Of a stretch of 64,000 nt of DNA, positions 33,207 to 42,833 are shown in pieces. The position numbers were made by a program, and so were the translations under genes. Position 1 is the first letter of the stretch; each line of letters starts with the position of its first letter. The stretch covers positions 4,725,001-4,789,000 of the forward strand of contig NZ_CP121648.1 in assembly GCF_029714205.1 (NCBI RefSeq). The letters are read 5' to 3'. Source of the DNA: Methylobacterium sp. CB376 (GTDB taxonomy: Bacteria; Pseudomonadota; Alphaproteobacteria; Rhizobiales; Beijerinckiaceae). The notes under the pieces were generated by a model. It had not been told where the DNA came from and did not search any database. It was given only the letters and a program-made list of their open reading frames with translations.

Positions 33207-34700
33207 TCAGGCCCACCAGCGCGGCGGGAGCGCGATCCGGCCGGCCGCCTCCTCGATGACCTGCCCGGCGGCGAACAGCGTCTCCTCGTCGAAGGGCCGG
33301 CCGATCAGCTGCAGGCCGAGCGGGAGGCCCTGGCCGTCGAGGCCCGCCGGCACCGCGATGCCCGGCAGCCCCGCCATGTTCACCGTCACGGTGAAGACGT
33401 CGTTGAGGTACATCTCGACCGGGTCGGCGTTCTGCTTCTCGCCGAGGCCGAAGGCCGCCGAGGGCGTCGCCGGGGTCAGGATCGCGTCGACCCCGTTCGC
33501 GTAGACGGTCTCGAAGTCGCGCTTGATCAGGGTGCGGATCTTCTGGGCGCGGACGTAGTAGGCGTCGTAGTAGCCCGCCGACAGCACGTAGGTGCCGATC
33601 ATGATGCGGCGCTTGACCTCGCGGCCGAAGCCGGCCGCGCGGGTCTGCTCGTACATCCCGACGATGTCCTTGCCCGGCACGCGCAGCCCGTAGCGCACGC
33701 CGTCGTAGCGGGCGAGGTTCGAGGAGGCCTCGGCCGGCGCCACGATGTAGTAGGCCGGCAGCGCGTACCGGGTGTGCGGCAGCGAGACCTCGACGATCCG
33801 CGCCCCCGCGGCCCGCAGCCACTCGGCGCCCTGGTGCCAGAGCCGCTCGATCTCGGCGGGCATCCCGTCGACGCGGTACTCCTTGGGGATGCCGATGGTG
33901 AGCCCCTTCACCCCGCGGGACACCGCCGCCTCGTAATCCGGCACCGGCCGGTCGACGCAGGTCGTGTCCTTGGGGTCGTGACCCGCCATCGAGGCGAGCA
34001 TGATCGCGCTGTCGCGCACCGTGCGGGTGATCGGCCCCGCCTGGTCGAGGGAGGAGGCGAAGGCGACGATGCCCCAGCGCGAGCAGCGCCCGTAGGTGGG
34101 CTTGATGCCGACCGTGCCGGTGAAGGCCGCGGGCTGGCGGATCGAGCCGCCCGTGTCGGTGGCGGTGGCCCCAAGGCAGAGCCGGGCCGCCACGGCCGCG
34201 GCCGAGCCGCCGGAGGAGCCGCCCGGCACCAGGGGCGCCTCCGAGTCCCGGCGGCGCCAGGGCGAGACCACCGGCCCGTAGGCGCTGGTCTCGTTCGAGG
34301 AGCCCATGGCGAACTCGTCGAGGTTGAGCTTGCCCAGCATCACGGCGCCGTCGCGCCAGAGATTGTGGCTCACCGTCGATTCGTAGTGCGGGCGGAAGCC
34401 CTCGAGGATCCGCGATCCCGCCGTCGTCGGCACGTCGTGGGTGCAGAACAGGTCCTTGATGCCGAGCGGCAGCCCTTCGAGGGGGCGCGCCTCCCCGGCC
34501 GCGATCTTGCGGTCCGCCACCTCGGCCATGGCCAGCGCCCGCTCGGGCGTCTCGATCAGGTAGGCGTTCAGCGCGCGGGCCCGCGCCACCGCGTCGAGAT
34601 GCGCCTGCGCGATCTCGCGGGCCGAGAACGCCTTCCGCCGCAGCCCGTCGCGGGCCTCCGCCAGGGTGAGTTCGGTCAGGTCTGCCGGAATCGTGCTCAC
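33207..34700 (-). CDS. gatA: Asp-tRNA(Asn)/Glu-tRNA(Gln) amidotransferase subunit A
   Basis: A 497-residue amidase-signature enzyme that hydrolyses glutamine to supply ammonia for tRNA amidation. The Ser-cisSer-Lys triad is visible: Lys in [10 protein letters not shown], Ser in the [15 protein letters not shown] motif and in [13 protein letters not shown]. It is the middle gene of the minus-strand order gatC, gatA, membrane protein, gatB, with 36 bases after gatC. Confidence 0.96.
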   Translation of the reverse strand: MSTIPADLTELTLAEARDGLRRKAFSAREIAQAHLDAVARARALNAYLIETPERALAMAEVADRKIAAGEARPLEGLPLGIKDLFCTHDVPTTAGSRILEGFRPHYESTVSHNLWRDGAVMLGKLNLDEFAMGSSNETSAYGPVVSPWRRRDSEAPLVPGGSSGGSAAAVAARLCLGATATDTGGSIRQPAAFTGTVGIKPTYGRCSRWGIVAFASSLDQAGPITRTVRDSAIMLASMAGHDPKDTTCVDRPVPDYEAAVSRGVKGLTIGIPKEYRVDGMPAEIERLWHQGAEWLRAAGARIVEVSLPHTRYALPAYYIVAPAEASSNLARYDGVRYGLRVPGKDIVGMYEQTRAAGFGREVKRRIMIGTYVLSAGYYDAYYVRAQKIRTLIKRDFETVYANGVDAILTPATPSAAFGLGEKQNADPVEMYLNDVFTVTVNMAGLPGIAVPAGLDGQGLPLGLQLIGRPFDEETLFAAGQVIEEAAGRIALPPRWWA

Positions 34701-34736
34701 GTCGAAAATCCTCGCCGCCCGGGGCGCTGCCAGCCG

Positions 34737-35024
34737 CTACTCGACGACCTTCGGGACCAGGAAGTAGTTGTCCTCGGAGAGCGGCGCGTTGAAGACGATC
34801 TCGCGGGCGTAGCCGCCATCCGTGACGGCGTCATCGCGCTGCTTCATGGCCATCGGGGTGACGGAGGTCATCGGCTCGACCCCCGAGACGTCGACCGCGC
34901 CGAGCTGCTCGACGAAGGCCAGGATGGCGTTGAGCTCGTCCTGGAGCGGCGGCACCTCCGCGTCGCTCACCGCGATCCGCGCCAGATGCGCGATGCGCCG
35001 AACCGTCTGCGCGTCGACCGACAT
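34737..35024 (-). CDS. gatC: Asp-tRNA(Asn)/Glu-tRNA(Gln) amidotransferase subunit C
   Basis: A 95-residue GatC that binds around GatA and stabilises the complex. The family start [20 protein letters not shown], the [21 protein letters not shown] centre and the end [16 protein letters not shown] are all present. It is the first gene of the gat operon; the upstream region is a 679-base stretch without genes. Confidence 0.95.
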   Translation of the reverse strand: MSVDAQTVRRIAHLARIAVSDAEVPPLQDELNAILAFVEQLGAVDVSGVEPMTSVTPMAMKQRDDAVTDGGYAREIVFNAPLSEDNYFLVPKVVE

Positions 35025-35703
35025 GACACCCCGCTTCGCGTGGAGGATCCGGCCCGTCCGGCCGTCCGCGGGGCGCTATAGCACCGGCTTTCGCGCCGTC
35101 GCAACGGCAGCGGGTCCGGAGCGGAGCGTGCCCGCCCGGTCGCAGCGCCGCCGGGCCGCCGCGCGCCCCGGCGAAGGGCGGGCGCCGCCCGCGCCACGCC
35201 CGGACAGCTCATTCGTCGAGACGCACAGCAAACGGCAACGATAAACCGGCTCCTCGGACGTCGAGCGACCTGGCGCCGAGGTCGAAAACGGCCGCTTCCG
35301 CTGCGGCGATCAAGCATTGCCCAGTTCGTGGTGACTGTTGACAGCGCCGCGATGACGAGTCAGTGGACGGCGTAGCCGGAGCGGCTGGCCCGCCCGGCCG
35401 CACTCATCCGCGAACCACCACCGACGATGCCAAGCGACAGTCACAGTCGATCGACCGCGCCGCGTGCGCCGGTTCCCGCTCGCTCGGCCGCCTGATCGAG
35501 GCGCTCTTGGCTGGCGTGATCGGCGAAGCGGCCGGTCGACACCAGATGCGCGATGACAGATCCGAACTCGTTCCCCGCCGGTCCCGGCGGAACCGCAGCG
35601 GCGCGCCCCGCCGGTCGCGCGCGTCGGCAGCCCTGCGCGGCGCGCCGCTCGGCCCGGCCGGTCCGCCGCCGGCCGCTCTCCCGCTCCCATCCGTGAGGTC
35701 GCG
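35025..35703. other. 679-base divergent intergenic region, no confident gene
   Basis: It lies between gatC (minus) and an ABC permease gene (plus) and must contain both promoters. Open frames exist on both strands, but none has a ribosome binding site or family resemblance. No insertion-sequence remnant is recognised. Confidence 0.5.
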
Positions 35704-37512
35704 ATGCTCGATGCGCGTTCGATCGTCGATGCCACGCGCCGCGCGCCCCTCGGCGTCGGCCGCGTCGGCGCCATGCTGATTCCCAACGGCTACGATGTCG
35801 CGGCCTTCCTGGTCGTCATCGGCGGCCTGATCGCGACGCTGCACGGCGTGCACGAGATGCGCGCGCCGCTCGCCGCGCTCGACGGCGAGCCGGTGCGCCT
35901 CGATCCCTGGCTGCTGCCCGACTACGCCCTGCGCACGACCTTGCGCCTCTTCGCCGCCATGGCGGCCTCCCTCGTCTTCACCGTCCTGGTCGCCCCGCTG
36001 GCGGCCAAGAGCCGGAAGGCCGAACTCGTCATCGTTCCGGCCCTCGACATCCTGCAGTCGGTTCCGGTGCTCGGGTTCCTGAGCTTCACGGTCGCCTTCT
36101 TCCTCGGGCTGTTCCCGGGCCGGCAGCTCGGGGCGGAATGCGCGGCGATCTTCGCGGTATTCACCGCCCAGGCCTGGAACATGGCCTTCTCGTTCTACCA
36201 GTCGCTCAGGAACCTCCCGCGCGACCTTACCGAGGTCACCCGCCACTTCCGGCTCTCGCCCTGGCAGCGCTTCGTCCGCCTCGAGGCACCCTTCGCGGTG
36301 CCGGGGCTGGTCTGGAACGCGATGATGTCGATGTCGGGGAGCTGGTTCTTCATCGTCGCGTCCGAGGCGATCTCGGTGGGGGACACCAGGATCACCCTGC
36401 CGGGGATCGGGGCGTGGCTCGCCCTCGCCATCGACCGCAAGGACCTCGCCGCCATCGCCTGGGCGGTGGCCGCCATCGCGGCGGTGATCCTGCTCTACGA
36501 TCAGCTGGTATTCCGGCCGATCGTCGCCTGGGCCGACAAGTTCCGCTTCGAGCAGACCGCCGCGCAGGCGCGGCCGCGCTCCTTCGTCTACGATCTCCTG
36601 CGGCGCACCCGCGCCCTGCGCGGAATCGCGGCGCTGGTCGGCGCCGCGGCGGCGCTCCTCGGCAGCGTGATCCGGGCAGCCGCGCCGTTCCGGCGCGCCT
36701 CGTCCCTTCTCCCCGCGACGCGCAAGCTTCGCCTGGCCAAGCCTCTTCTGGCCAAGCCTCTTCTGGCGACGCTCGCCGACCGGGCGTGGCTCGTCGCGGT
36801 CGTCGCGCTCGCCGCCTCCGCGCTCTGGATCGCGGCGGACTTCGTGAGGGCGACGCTCGGCCTCGGCGACCTCGTCGAGGCCGTCGCACTCGGCGCCCTG
36901 ACGCTGCTGCGGGTCGTCGTGCTGATCGCCGTCGCCTCGGTCATCTGGGTCCCGATCGGGGTGTGGATCGGCCTGCGCCCGGCCGTCGCCGAGGCGACCC
37001 AGCCGCTCGCGCAGTTCCTCGCCGCCTTCCCGGCCAACATCCTGTTCCCCTTCGCGGTGGTCGCCATCGTGGCGACGGGCGCCGATCCGAACATCTGGCT
37101 CTCGCCCCTGATGGTGCTCGGGACGCAATGTTACATCCTGTTCAACGTGGTGGCGGGGGCGAGCGCGTTCCCGACCGACCTGCGCGAGGCCGCGACCCTG
37201 TACCGGATGCGCTCCTGGCAATGGTGGCGCGACGCGATCCTGCCGGGGATCTTCCCCTACTACGTGACCGGCGCGCTCACCGCCTCCGGCGGGTCGTGGA
37301 ACGCCAGCATCGTGGCCGAGGTGGCGAGCTGGGGCGACACCAAGCTCAAGGCCGCCGGGCTCGGCGCCTACATCGCCCAGGCGACGGATGCGGGCGACTA
37401 CCCGCGCGTCGTCCTCGGCGTGGCGGTGATGAGCCTGTTCGTCGTCGTCTTCAACCGCCTCGTCTGGCGCCCCCTCTACGCCTACGGGGAGCGCCGCTTC
37501 CGGCTCGCCTGA
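35704..37512 (+). CDS. ABC transporter, duplicated anion-type permease
   Basis: A 602-residue fused permease. Two copies of the binding-protein-dependent permease domain are present, residues about 40-290 and 355-600, each with an EAA-like loop (DLTEVTRHFRLSPWQRF and DLREAATLYRMRSWQWWRD). This matches the duplicated permease of the nitrate/sulfonate/taurine family (COG4986). The connecting linker has a 15-bp tandem duplication giving LAKPLLAKPLL. It pairs with the ATPase gene downstream, but no periplasmic binding protein is nearby, so the substrate, probably an anion, is unknown. The start ATG at 35704 gives an ordinary N-terminus. Confidence 0.88.
   Translation: MLDARSIVDATRRAPLGVGRVGAMLIPNGYDVAAFLVVIGGLIATLHGVHEMRAPLAALDGEPVRLDPWLLPDYALRTTLRLFAAMAASLVFTVLVAPLAAKSRKAELVIVPALDILQSVPVLGFLSFTVAFFLGLFPGRQLGAECAAIFAVFTAQAWNMAFSFYQSLRNLPRDLTEVTRHFRLSPWQRFVRLEAPFAVPGLVWNAMMSMSGSWFFIVASEAISVGDTRITLPGIGAWLALAIDRKDLAAIAWAVAAIAAVILLYDQLVFRPIVAWADKFRFEQTAAQARPRSFVYDLLRRTRALRGIAALVGAAAALLGSVIRAAAPFRRASSLLPATRKLRLAKPLLAKPLLATLADRAWLVAVVALAASALWIAADFVRATLGLGDLVEAVALGALTLLRVVVLIAVASVIWVPIGVWIGLRPAVAEATQPLAQFLAAFPANILFPFAVVAIVATGADPNIWLSPLMVLGTQCYILFNVVAGASAFPTDLREAATLYRMRSWQWWRDAILPGIFPYYVTGALTASGGSWNASIVAEVASWGDTKLKAAGLGAYIAQATDAGDYPRVVLGVAVMSLFVVVFNRLVWRPLYAYGERRFRLA
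36733..36762 (+). repeat. 15-bp in-frame tandem duplication in the permease linker
   Basis: CTGGCCAAGCCTCTT occurs twice in a row, adding LAKPL residues between the two membrane halves. A recent duplication in a length-tolerant linker is the simplest reading. Confidence 0.9.
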
Positions 37513-37528
37513 TCGCGGCCGCGGATGT

Positions 37529-37598
37529 CCCGCGCGGCGCTTGAGCGACGCCGACATCCGCATGGCCACGCAATCCGTCGGATTTCCTATCAATCCGA
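37529..37598 (-). repeat. Dispersed modular palindromic repeat, copy D (partial)
   Basis: Only part of the family is recognised: GCGCGGCGC, a linker related to TTGAGCGACGCC and GACATCCGCATGGCC, in the opposite orientation to copies A-C. Module 3 is missing. It lies between the permease and ATPase genes of the same transporter. Confidence 0.6.
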
Positions 37599-37610
37599 AA
37601 GGTCTCCAGC

Positions 37611-38957
37611 ATGGACGCCCACACCCCGGTTCCCCGCCCGCGCAGCTCCGACGCGCCGCTCGTCTCCGTCGCGGGCGTCCAGCACCATTACCGCAAGGGC
37701 AACGCGTCCGACCTTCTGGTTCTCGACGAAGTCAACGTCGACCTGCGGGCGGGCGAGATCGTCTCCCTGCTCGGCCGCTCGGGATCGGGCAAGTCGACCC
37801 TGCTGCGCATCATCGCCGGCTTGATGCCGCCGAGCCGGGGACGGGCGCTGATCAACGGCCGGCCGGTGACCGGTCCGGCCCCCGAAGTCGCCATGGTGTT
37901 CCAGTCCTTCGCGCTGTTTCCCTGGCTGACCGTGCTGCAGAACGTGGAGGTCGGCCTCGAGGCGCAGGGCGTGGCGCCGGCCGAGCGGCGCAAGCGCGCG
38001 CTCGCGGCGATCGACCTCATCGGCCTCGACGGGTTCGAGAGCGCCTATCCGAAGGAATTGTCCGGCGGGATGCGCCAGCGGGTCGGGCTGGCGCGCGCCC
38101 TCGTCGTCCATCCCGAGATCCTGCTGATGGACGAGCCCTTCTCGGCCCTCGACGTGCTCACGGCCGAGACCCTGCGCACCGACCTGCTCGACCTCTGGAT
38201 CGAGGCCCGCATCCCGACCCGCTCGATCCTGCTCGTGACGCACAACATCGAGGAGGCCGTCCTGATGAGCGACCGCATCCTGGTCTTCTCGTCGAATCCC
38301 GGCCGGGTGGTGGGGGATATCCGGGTCGACCTCCCGCAGCCGCGCAACCGCCTCGATCCGGCCTTCCGGGCGCTGGTGGACGACATCTACGCCCGCATGA
38401 CCATGCGCCCGCCCCAGCCGGCCGGGCCGGGCGGGCACGGCAAGCCCGAAGGGTTCCCGGGCACCGGCATCGGCATGGTCCTGCCGCGCGTCTCGACCAA
38501 CCTGCTGGCGGGCCTGATCGAGGCGGTGGCCGGCGAGCCCTACCGGGGCACGGCCGACCTGCCGGCGCTCGCGAGCACGCTGCAACTCGAAGTCGACGAG
38601 CTCTTCCCGATCGCCGAGACCCTGCAACTGCTGCGCTTCGCCGAGCTGGAGGGCGGCGACATCACGCTGACACCGGCGGGGCGCCGCTTCGCGGAGAGCG
38701 CCGTCGACGAGCGCAAGCAGCTCTTCGCCCAGCACCTGATCGCGTACGTGCCGCTGGCCGCCCATGTCCGGCGCGTGCTCGACGACCGAGCCTCGCATGC
38801 GGCCCCGCGCCGCCGGTTCCAGGACGAGCTGGAGGATCACATGTCGGCCCAGTACGCGCAGCAGACCCTGCAGGCCGTGATCTCCTGGGGGCGCTACGCC
38901 GAGGCCTTCGCGTATCACGAGGCGAGCGACACGTTCAGCCTGGAGGATCCCGCGTGA
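37611..38957 (+). CDS. ABC transporter ATPase with C-terminal AAA-associated domain (nitrate/taurine type)
   Basis: A 448-residue protein. The N-terminal half (about residues 10-265) is an ATPase with Walker [10 protein letters not shown], Walker B ILLMDEPF and signature LSGGMRQR, of the NitT/TauT group. The C-terminal half (about 300-445) matches the AAA-associated domain (PF09821), which in such transporters has a suspected regulatory role. It is 98 bases after the fused permease gene and its stop merges with repeat copy E. The duplicated permease plus this ATPase form a two-gene transporter; a binding protein must be encoded elsewhere if used. Confidence 0.9.
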   Translation: MDAHTPVPRPRSSDAPLVSVAGVQHHYRKGNASDLLVLDEVNVDLRAGEIVSLLGRSGSGKSTLLRIIAGLMPPSRGRALINGRPVTGPAPEVAMVFQSFALFPWLTVLQNVEVGLEAQGVAPAERRKRALAAIDLIGLDGFESAYPKELSGGMRQRVGLARALVVHPEILLMDEPFSALDVLTAETLRTDLLDLWIEARIPTRSILLVTHNIEEAVLMSDRILVFSSNPGRVVGDIRVDLPQPRNRLDPAFRALVDDIYARMTMRPPQPAGPGGHGKPEGFPGTGIGMVLPRVSTNLLAGLIEAVAGEPYRGTADLPALASTLQLEVDELFPIAETLQLLRFAELEGGDITLTPAGRRFAESAVDERKQLFAQHLIAYVPLAAHVRRVLDDRASHAAPRRRFQDELEDHMSAQYAQQTLQAVISWGRYAEAFAYHEASDTFSLEDPA

Positions 38958-39038
38958 TCCGACATCCGAGGGATTGCGTCGCCATCTCCCCTTTCGGCCA
39001 TGCGGATATCGGCGTCGCTCAGGCGCCGCGCGGGCTTG
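38957..39038 (+). repeat. Dispersed modular palindromic repeat, copy E (module 3 missing)
   Basis: GATCCGACATCCGAG, the TCGCCATCTCCCCTTTCGGC core and GCTCAGGCGCCGCGCGGGCT are present; the terminal GATCCGGGATCC palindrome is absent and instead an unrelated 11-bp hairpin follows. It starts at the stop codon of the ATPase gene. Confidence 0.8.
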
Positions 39039-39620
39039 GCAGACGCTGTCCGGACGTGATCGTCCGGACAGCGGATGAGGCCCCTCGCTCACCGGTGCTC
39101 CCGGTCCCCCGGCCCAGGTCCACCGGCGCGAGCTGCGCGATCTTCCGATCGTCGCGGCCGAGATCCTCGACCTCGATCGCGGGCGGGCGGAAATTCTGCC
39201 GGGCGCGGGCGGTCCCGGCGAGCAGCACCTCCGCGGCGAGGGCGAGCATGAGCTTGTGCCGGCGCGGCATCGCCCGGCGCCGGGCCGGGGCCAGGACGAT
39301 GCGGGGCAGGGCCTCGCGGATCGGGTGGGGACGGGCGACCCCCGCGGCCCGGACCGGGATGATCGCCGCGGCCGGGACGCGCTCGCGCGGGGAGGGGATG
39401 GCGGGGGCCGGTTGGCGGGCCGGTCCCGGCGCGGCCCGCCCACCGCCTCGATCGCCCCGTGCGGCACCCGCCGGCGCCCCTCGGGGTCCGGGAAGCGGCC
39501 CGCCGCCGGCGGGAGGGGCCCGCGCAGCGGCTCGACGCGGCCGTCGAGGTCGATCGCCTGCCAAGCCCCGGGGCCGGCGGCACCGACCAGGAGCGACGTC
39601 GCGAGGGAGTAGCGGGACAA
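39019..39620 (-). pseudogene. Frameshifted small secreted-protein gene
   Basis: A TTG start at 39620 with GAGG six bases upstream opens a frame with a signal-like start (SRYSLATSLLVGAAGPGAWQ) and AIDLDGRVEPLRGPLPPAAG. After AIEAVGG near 39440 the natural-looking sequence continues in another minus frame (PAPAIPSPRERVPAAAIIP to EVEDLGRDDRKIAQLAPVDLG) and stops at 39019 in repeat copy E. One lost base near 39430-39450 explains this. Alternatively the second frame is a separate small gene starting MPRRHKLMLALAAE. No family is recognised. A perfect CtrA-like box lies just upstream. Confidence 0.4.
39045..39072. terminator. Perfect 11-bp hairpin after repeat copy E
   Basis: GCTGTCCGGAC and GTCCGGACAGC around a six-base loop. 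No T-run follows, so it is a terminator candidate only by position after the ATPase gene. Confidence 0.45.
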
Positions 39621-39643
39621 GGGCGGCCTCGATGCGCTGAGGA

Positions 39644-39658
39644 TTAATGCCGGGTTAA
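39644..39658 (-). promoter_or_regulatory. Candidate CtrA box upstream of the secreted-protein gene
   Basis: TTAATGCCGGGTTAA is a perfect TTAA-N7-TTAA followed by C on the plus strand. It ends 24 bases before the TTG start at 39620. The stretch also contains GTTAACGTTAAG at 39693-39704 next to it, so the region is unusually rich in TTAA for this genome. Confidence 0.5.
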
Positions 39659-39714
39659 CGCCCCGCGCCCGCCCCCGCCACGGTAACCTTCCGTTAACGT
39701 TAAGATCTGCCCGA

Positions 39715-40425
39715 TCAGGCGATGGTGACGGCCGTGCCCTTGTGCGGCACGACGACCTGGACGCCGCTGCCGTCGAGGGCCGCCACGAAGGCGTCGGCCG
39801 AGGCCGCGATGATCGGGAAGGAGCCGTAATGGCAGGGGATCACCGCCCGCGGCGCGAAGAACTTGCGCACCGCCAGGGCCGCCGTCTCGGCCCCCATGGT
39901 GAAGCGGTCGCCGATCGGGACGATCAGCACGTCCGGCCGGTAGATCTCCTGGATCAGGGCCATGTCGCCGAAGATGTCGGTGTCGCCCATGTGGTAGACC
40001 GTCGGCTCGCCCGGCGCCCGCACGACGACGCCGTTCGGCAGGCCGAGCGGCACGGTGACGCCCGCCTCGCTCATCCCGGCCGAGTGGTCGGCGCGCACCA
40101 GCGTGACCTTGAATCCGCCCTGGTCGGTGGTGCCGCCGGTGTTCATCGGGTCGAAATTGGTCAGGCCCTTGGAGCCGAGCCACATGCAGAGGTCGTAATT
40201 GGTCACAACCTTGGCGCCGGTCTCGGCCGCCACCGCCAGGGTGTCGCCGACATGGTCGCCGTGGCCGTGGGTGATCAGGATGTGGGTCGCGCCCTCGACC
40301 GCCCTGGCGCGGGCCGCGTCGCCGCCCTCGAAGGCCGGGTTGCCGGTGAAGAAGGGATCGATCAGGACGTGGCTCTCGCCGAAATCGAGGCGGAAGGCCG
40401 AGTGGCCGAACCAGGTGATGCGCAT
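39715..40425 (-). CDS. UPF0173 metal-dependent hydrolase (beta-lactamase fold)
   Basis: A 236-residue metallo-beta-lactamase-fold enzyme of the UPF0173 group related to Ula[20 protein letters not shown] starts the protein, HGHGDHVGD is the first metal-binding motif and IPCHYGSFP lies near the end. It is a cytoplasmic enzyme; the group has broad phosphodiesterase or lactonase-like chemistry, but the substrate here is unknown. It is divergent from ruvX. Confidence 0.9.
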
Positions 40426-40475
40426 GAGGAGGACTCCCGGATGAACGCCCCCTACTTAAAGCCCAGGCCGCGGCC

Positions 40476-40982
40476 GTGAACCGGGAGAGTGTCGCGGCCT
40501 TCGCGGAATCCTCGCGGGAGGCGGGGAGGCGGCTGCTCGGCCTCGACCTCGGCACGAAGACGATCGGGCTCGCCCTCTCGGATGTGGGCCGGCGCATCGC
40601 CTCGCCGCTGGAGACGATCCGGCGGGTGAAGTTCACGCCCGATGCCCGGCGCCTGGCCGCGATCGCGGCCGAGCACGGCGTCGGCGGGCTGGTGGTCGGG
40701 CACCCCCTCAACATGGACGGCAGCGAGGGCCCCCGGGCCCAGTCGACCCGGGCCTTCGTGCGCAACCTCGCGCCGATCCTGCCGCTGCCGGTGCTGCTCT
40801 TCGACGAGCGGCTGTCGACGGCGGCGGTCACCCGCACCCTCCTGGAGGCCGACGCGTCGCGGGCGCGGCGGGGGAAGCTCGTGGACAAGCTCGCCGCCGC
40901 CTATATCCTGCAGGGCTGCCTCGACGTGCTCGCCGGGCTGGAGCCGGAGGAGCCGGACGGGGTGATGATCCCGCCGGAGTGA
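40476..40982 (+). CDS. ruvX: Putative Holliday junction resolvase / 16S rRNA processing YqgF
   Basis: A 168-residue YqgF/RuvX with RNase H fold. The catalytic region is visible as [16 protein letters not shown] near the start, DERLSTAAV near residue 110 and [11 protein letters not shown] near the C-terminus. In E. coli it matures the 5' end of 16S rRNA; it is also predicted to resolve Holliday junctions. The start is GTG at 40476. The protein carries an extra 17-residue N-terminal segment before the core. Confidence 0.92.
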   Translation: MNRESVAAFAESSREAGRRLLGLDLGTKTIGLALSDVGRRIASPLETIRRVKFTPDARRLAAIAAEHGVGGLVVGHPLNMDGSEGPRAQSTRAFVRNLAPILPLPVLLFDERLSTAAVTRTLLEADASRARRGKLVDKLAAAYILQGCLDVLAGLEPEEPDGVMIPPE

Positions 40983-41023
40983 TGCCGCCGGTCACCGAGA
41001 GATGACCGCCGGCATCGGGTGCC

Positions 41024-42199
41024 TCAGCGCAGCGACACGCTCCCGCCCCCGTGCCGGGTGACCAGCCCGTCGAGTTCGAGTTCGAGCAGCAGGCCCTGGA
41101 CGCTGCGCGCCGACAGGCCGGCCTGCCGGCCCAGCGCGTCGACCGCCACCGGCGAGGGGCCGAGCAGGGCGAGCAGCCGGGCGCGGTCGTCGGGCGGAGG
41201 CGGCTCCTCCGCCTCCTCGTACAGGCCCTCGGGCGCGGCCGGCTCGGGGTCCTGGGCGAAGAAATCCGTCTCGTCCCAGTAGAGGGCGGGCTCGGCCGCG
41301 CGCTCGCCGTCCTCGGCGCCGCCGGGCGGCCGCCCGCCCGCCACCAGCGGCATCAGCACGGACAGGACGTGGTCCGGGTCGCCGCACAGGGTCGCGCCCT
41401 GGCGGATGAGGTCGTTGGTGCCCTCCGCGCGCGGGTCGAGGGGCGAGCCCGGCACCGCGAAGACCTCGCGGCCCTGCTCCAGGGCGAAGCGCGCGGTGAT
41501 GAGCGAGCCCGAGCGGCGGGCGGCCTCCACCACCACCGTGCCGAGGCACAGCCCCGAGATGATGCGGTTGCGGCGCGGGAAGTCGCGCCCGCGCGGCTCC
41601 CAGCCGAGGGGCATCTCGGCCACGATCGCCCCGCCCTGGGCCAGGATGCGGGCGGCGAGCGCCTCGTGCTCGGCCGGGTAGATGCGGTCCTGGCCGCCGG
41701 CCAGCACGGCGGCGGTGCCGGTCGCCAGGGACGCCGCGTGGGCGCGGGCGTCGATGCCGCGGGCGAGGCCCGAGACGACGCAGAAGCCCGCCGCCCCGAA
41801 GGCCTGCGCGAGGCGCTCGGCGAAGGTCATCCCGGCCGCCGAGGCGTTGCGGGATCCGACCACGGCGATGCAGGGGCGGGCCAGGACCGCGGCCTCGCCG
41901 CGAAGGGCGATGAGGGGAGGGGCGTCGTCGGTGGCCCGCAGCGGCGCCGGGTAGGCCTCCTCGCCGAGGGCGACGAAGCGCACGCCGAGCTTCGCGGCGG
42001 CGGCGACCTCGCGCTCGGCCTCCGCCCGGCTGGGGATCCGGATCGGCTTCCGGCGCGCGCGGGCGAGGTCCGGCAGCGCCTCCAGGGCGGCGCCCGCCCC
42101 GCCGAAGCGGTTCACGAGGCCGCGGAAGGTGCGCGGCCCGATCCCCTCCGCGCGGATCAGGCGCAGCCAGTCGAGGCGCTGAGCGTCCGTGAGTTGCAA
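41024..42199 (-). CDS. dprA: DNA-processing protein DprA
   Basis: A 391-residue DprA. It loads RecA on incoming single-stranded DNA during natural transformation and protects such DNA. The N-terminal helix-hairpin region contains [19 protein letters not shown], the Rossmann core has [11 protein letters not shown] and [20 protein letters not shown], and the C-terminal winged-helix domain ends in [17 protein letters not shown]. The order dprA-plsY-pyrC-pyrB on one strand is usual in alphaproteobacteria; dprA starts 34 bases after plsY ends. Confidence 0.95.
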   Translation of the reverse strand: MQLTDAQRLDWLRLIRAEGIGPRTFRGLVNRFGGAGAALEALPDLARARRKPIRIPSRAEAEREVAAAAKLGVRFVALGEEAYPAPLRATDDAPPLIALRGEAAVLARPCIAVVGSRNASAAGMTFAERLAQAFGAAGFCVVSGLARGIDARAHAASLATGTAAVLAGGQDRIYPAEHEALAARILAQGGAIVAEMPLGWEPRGRDFPRRNRIISGLCLGTVVVEAARRSGSLITARFALEQGREVFAVPGSPLDPRAEGTNDLIRQGATLCGDPDHVLSVLMPLVAGGRPPGGAEDGERAAEPALYWDETDFFAQDPEPAAPEGLYEEAEEPPPPDDRARLLALLGPSPVAVDALGRQAGLSARSVQGLLLELELDGLVTRHGGGSVSLR

Positions 42200-42233
42200 C
42201 GACGGCTCCCCTGCGGCAGGGCAGGGGATCGTC

Positions 42234-42833
42234 TCAGCCCTTCTGCCCGATCCGCCCCTCCGTGCCCGCCATGAGGCGGCGGATATTGGGGGCGTGCTTC
42301 CACCATAGCAGCAGGGCGAGCCCCACGAACAGGAGCGCGACGCGGTTCTGGCCCATCGCCCAGAGCATCAGCGGGGTGGTGGCGCTCGCCGCGAGCGCCG
42401 AGGCCGAGGAGTAGCGCAGCAGGAATGCGAGGCCGAGCCAGATCACCGCGAAGCCGAGGACGGCCAGGGGCGCGAGCGCGAGGAGCACGCCGATGAAGGT
42501 CGCCACGCCCTTGCCGCCCTTGAAGCCGAGCCAGACCGGGAAGAGGTGGCCGAGGAAGGCGCCGAGCCCCGCCGCCAGGGCGGCGTCCGGCCCGAACAGC
42601 CCGGCGGCGACCAGCACCGCGGCGGTGCCCTTGAGGGCGTCTCCCACCAGCGTGGCGGCGGCGAGCCCCTTGCGGCCGGTGCGCAGGACGTTGGTGGCGC
42701 CGATATTGCCCGAGCCGATCGCCCGCACGTCGCCGAGCCCGGCGAGGCGGGTGAGGATGAGCCCGAAGGGGATCGCGCCGAACAGGTAGCCGAGCCCGAG
42801 GGCGGCGAGGAGCGGCCAGAGCGGGACCCCCAT
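42234..42833 (-). CDS. plsY: Acyl-phosphate:glycerol-3-phosphate acyltransferase
   Basis: A 199-residue inner-membrane enzyme that makes lysophosphatidate from acyl-phosphate, first step of membrane lipid synthesis. Conserved motifs are [26 protein letters not shown] and [17 protein letters not shown]; there are five or six helices. The ATG at 42833 shares its A with the TGA of pyrC (TGATG), so translation is coupled. Confidence 0.95.
   Translation of the reverse strand: MGVPLWPLLAALGLGYLFGAIPFGLILTRLAGLGDVRAIGSGNIGATNVLRTGRKGLAAATLVGDALKGTAAVLVAAGLFGPDAALAAGLGAFLGHLFPVWLGFKGGKGVATFIGVLLALAPLAVLGFAVIWLGLAFLLRYSSASALAASATTPLMLWAMGQNRVALLFVGLALLLWWKHAPNIRRLMAGTEGRIGQKG

Noticed and set aside
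35025..35703. Transposase remnant in the gap before the ABC permease
   Set aside because: No DDE or other transposase motif, terminal repeats or target duplications were recognised in any frame.
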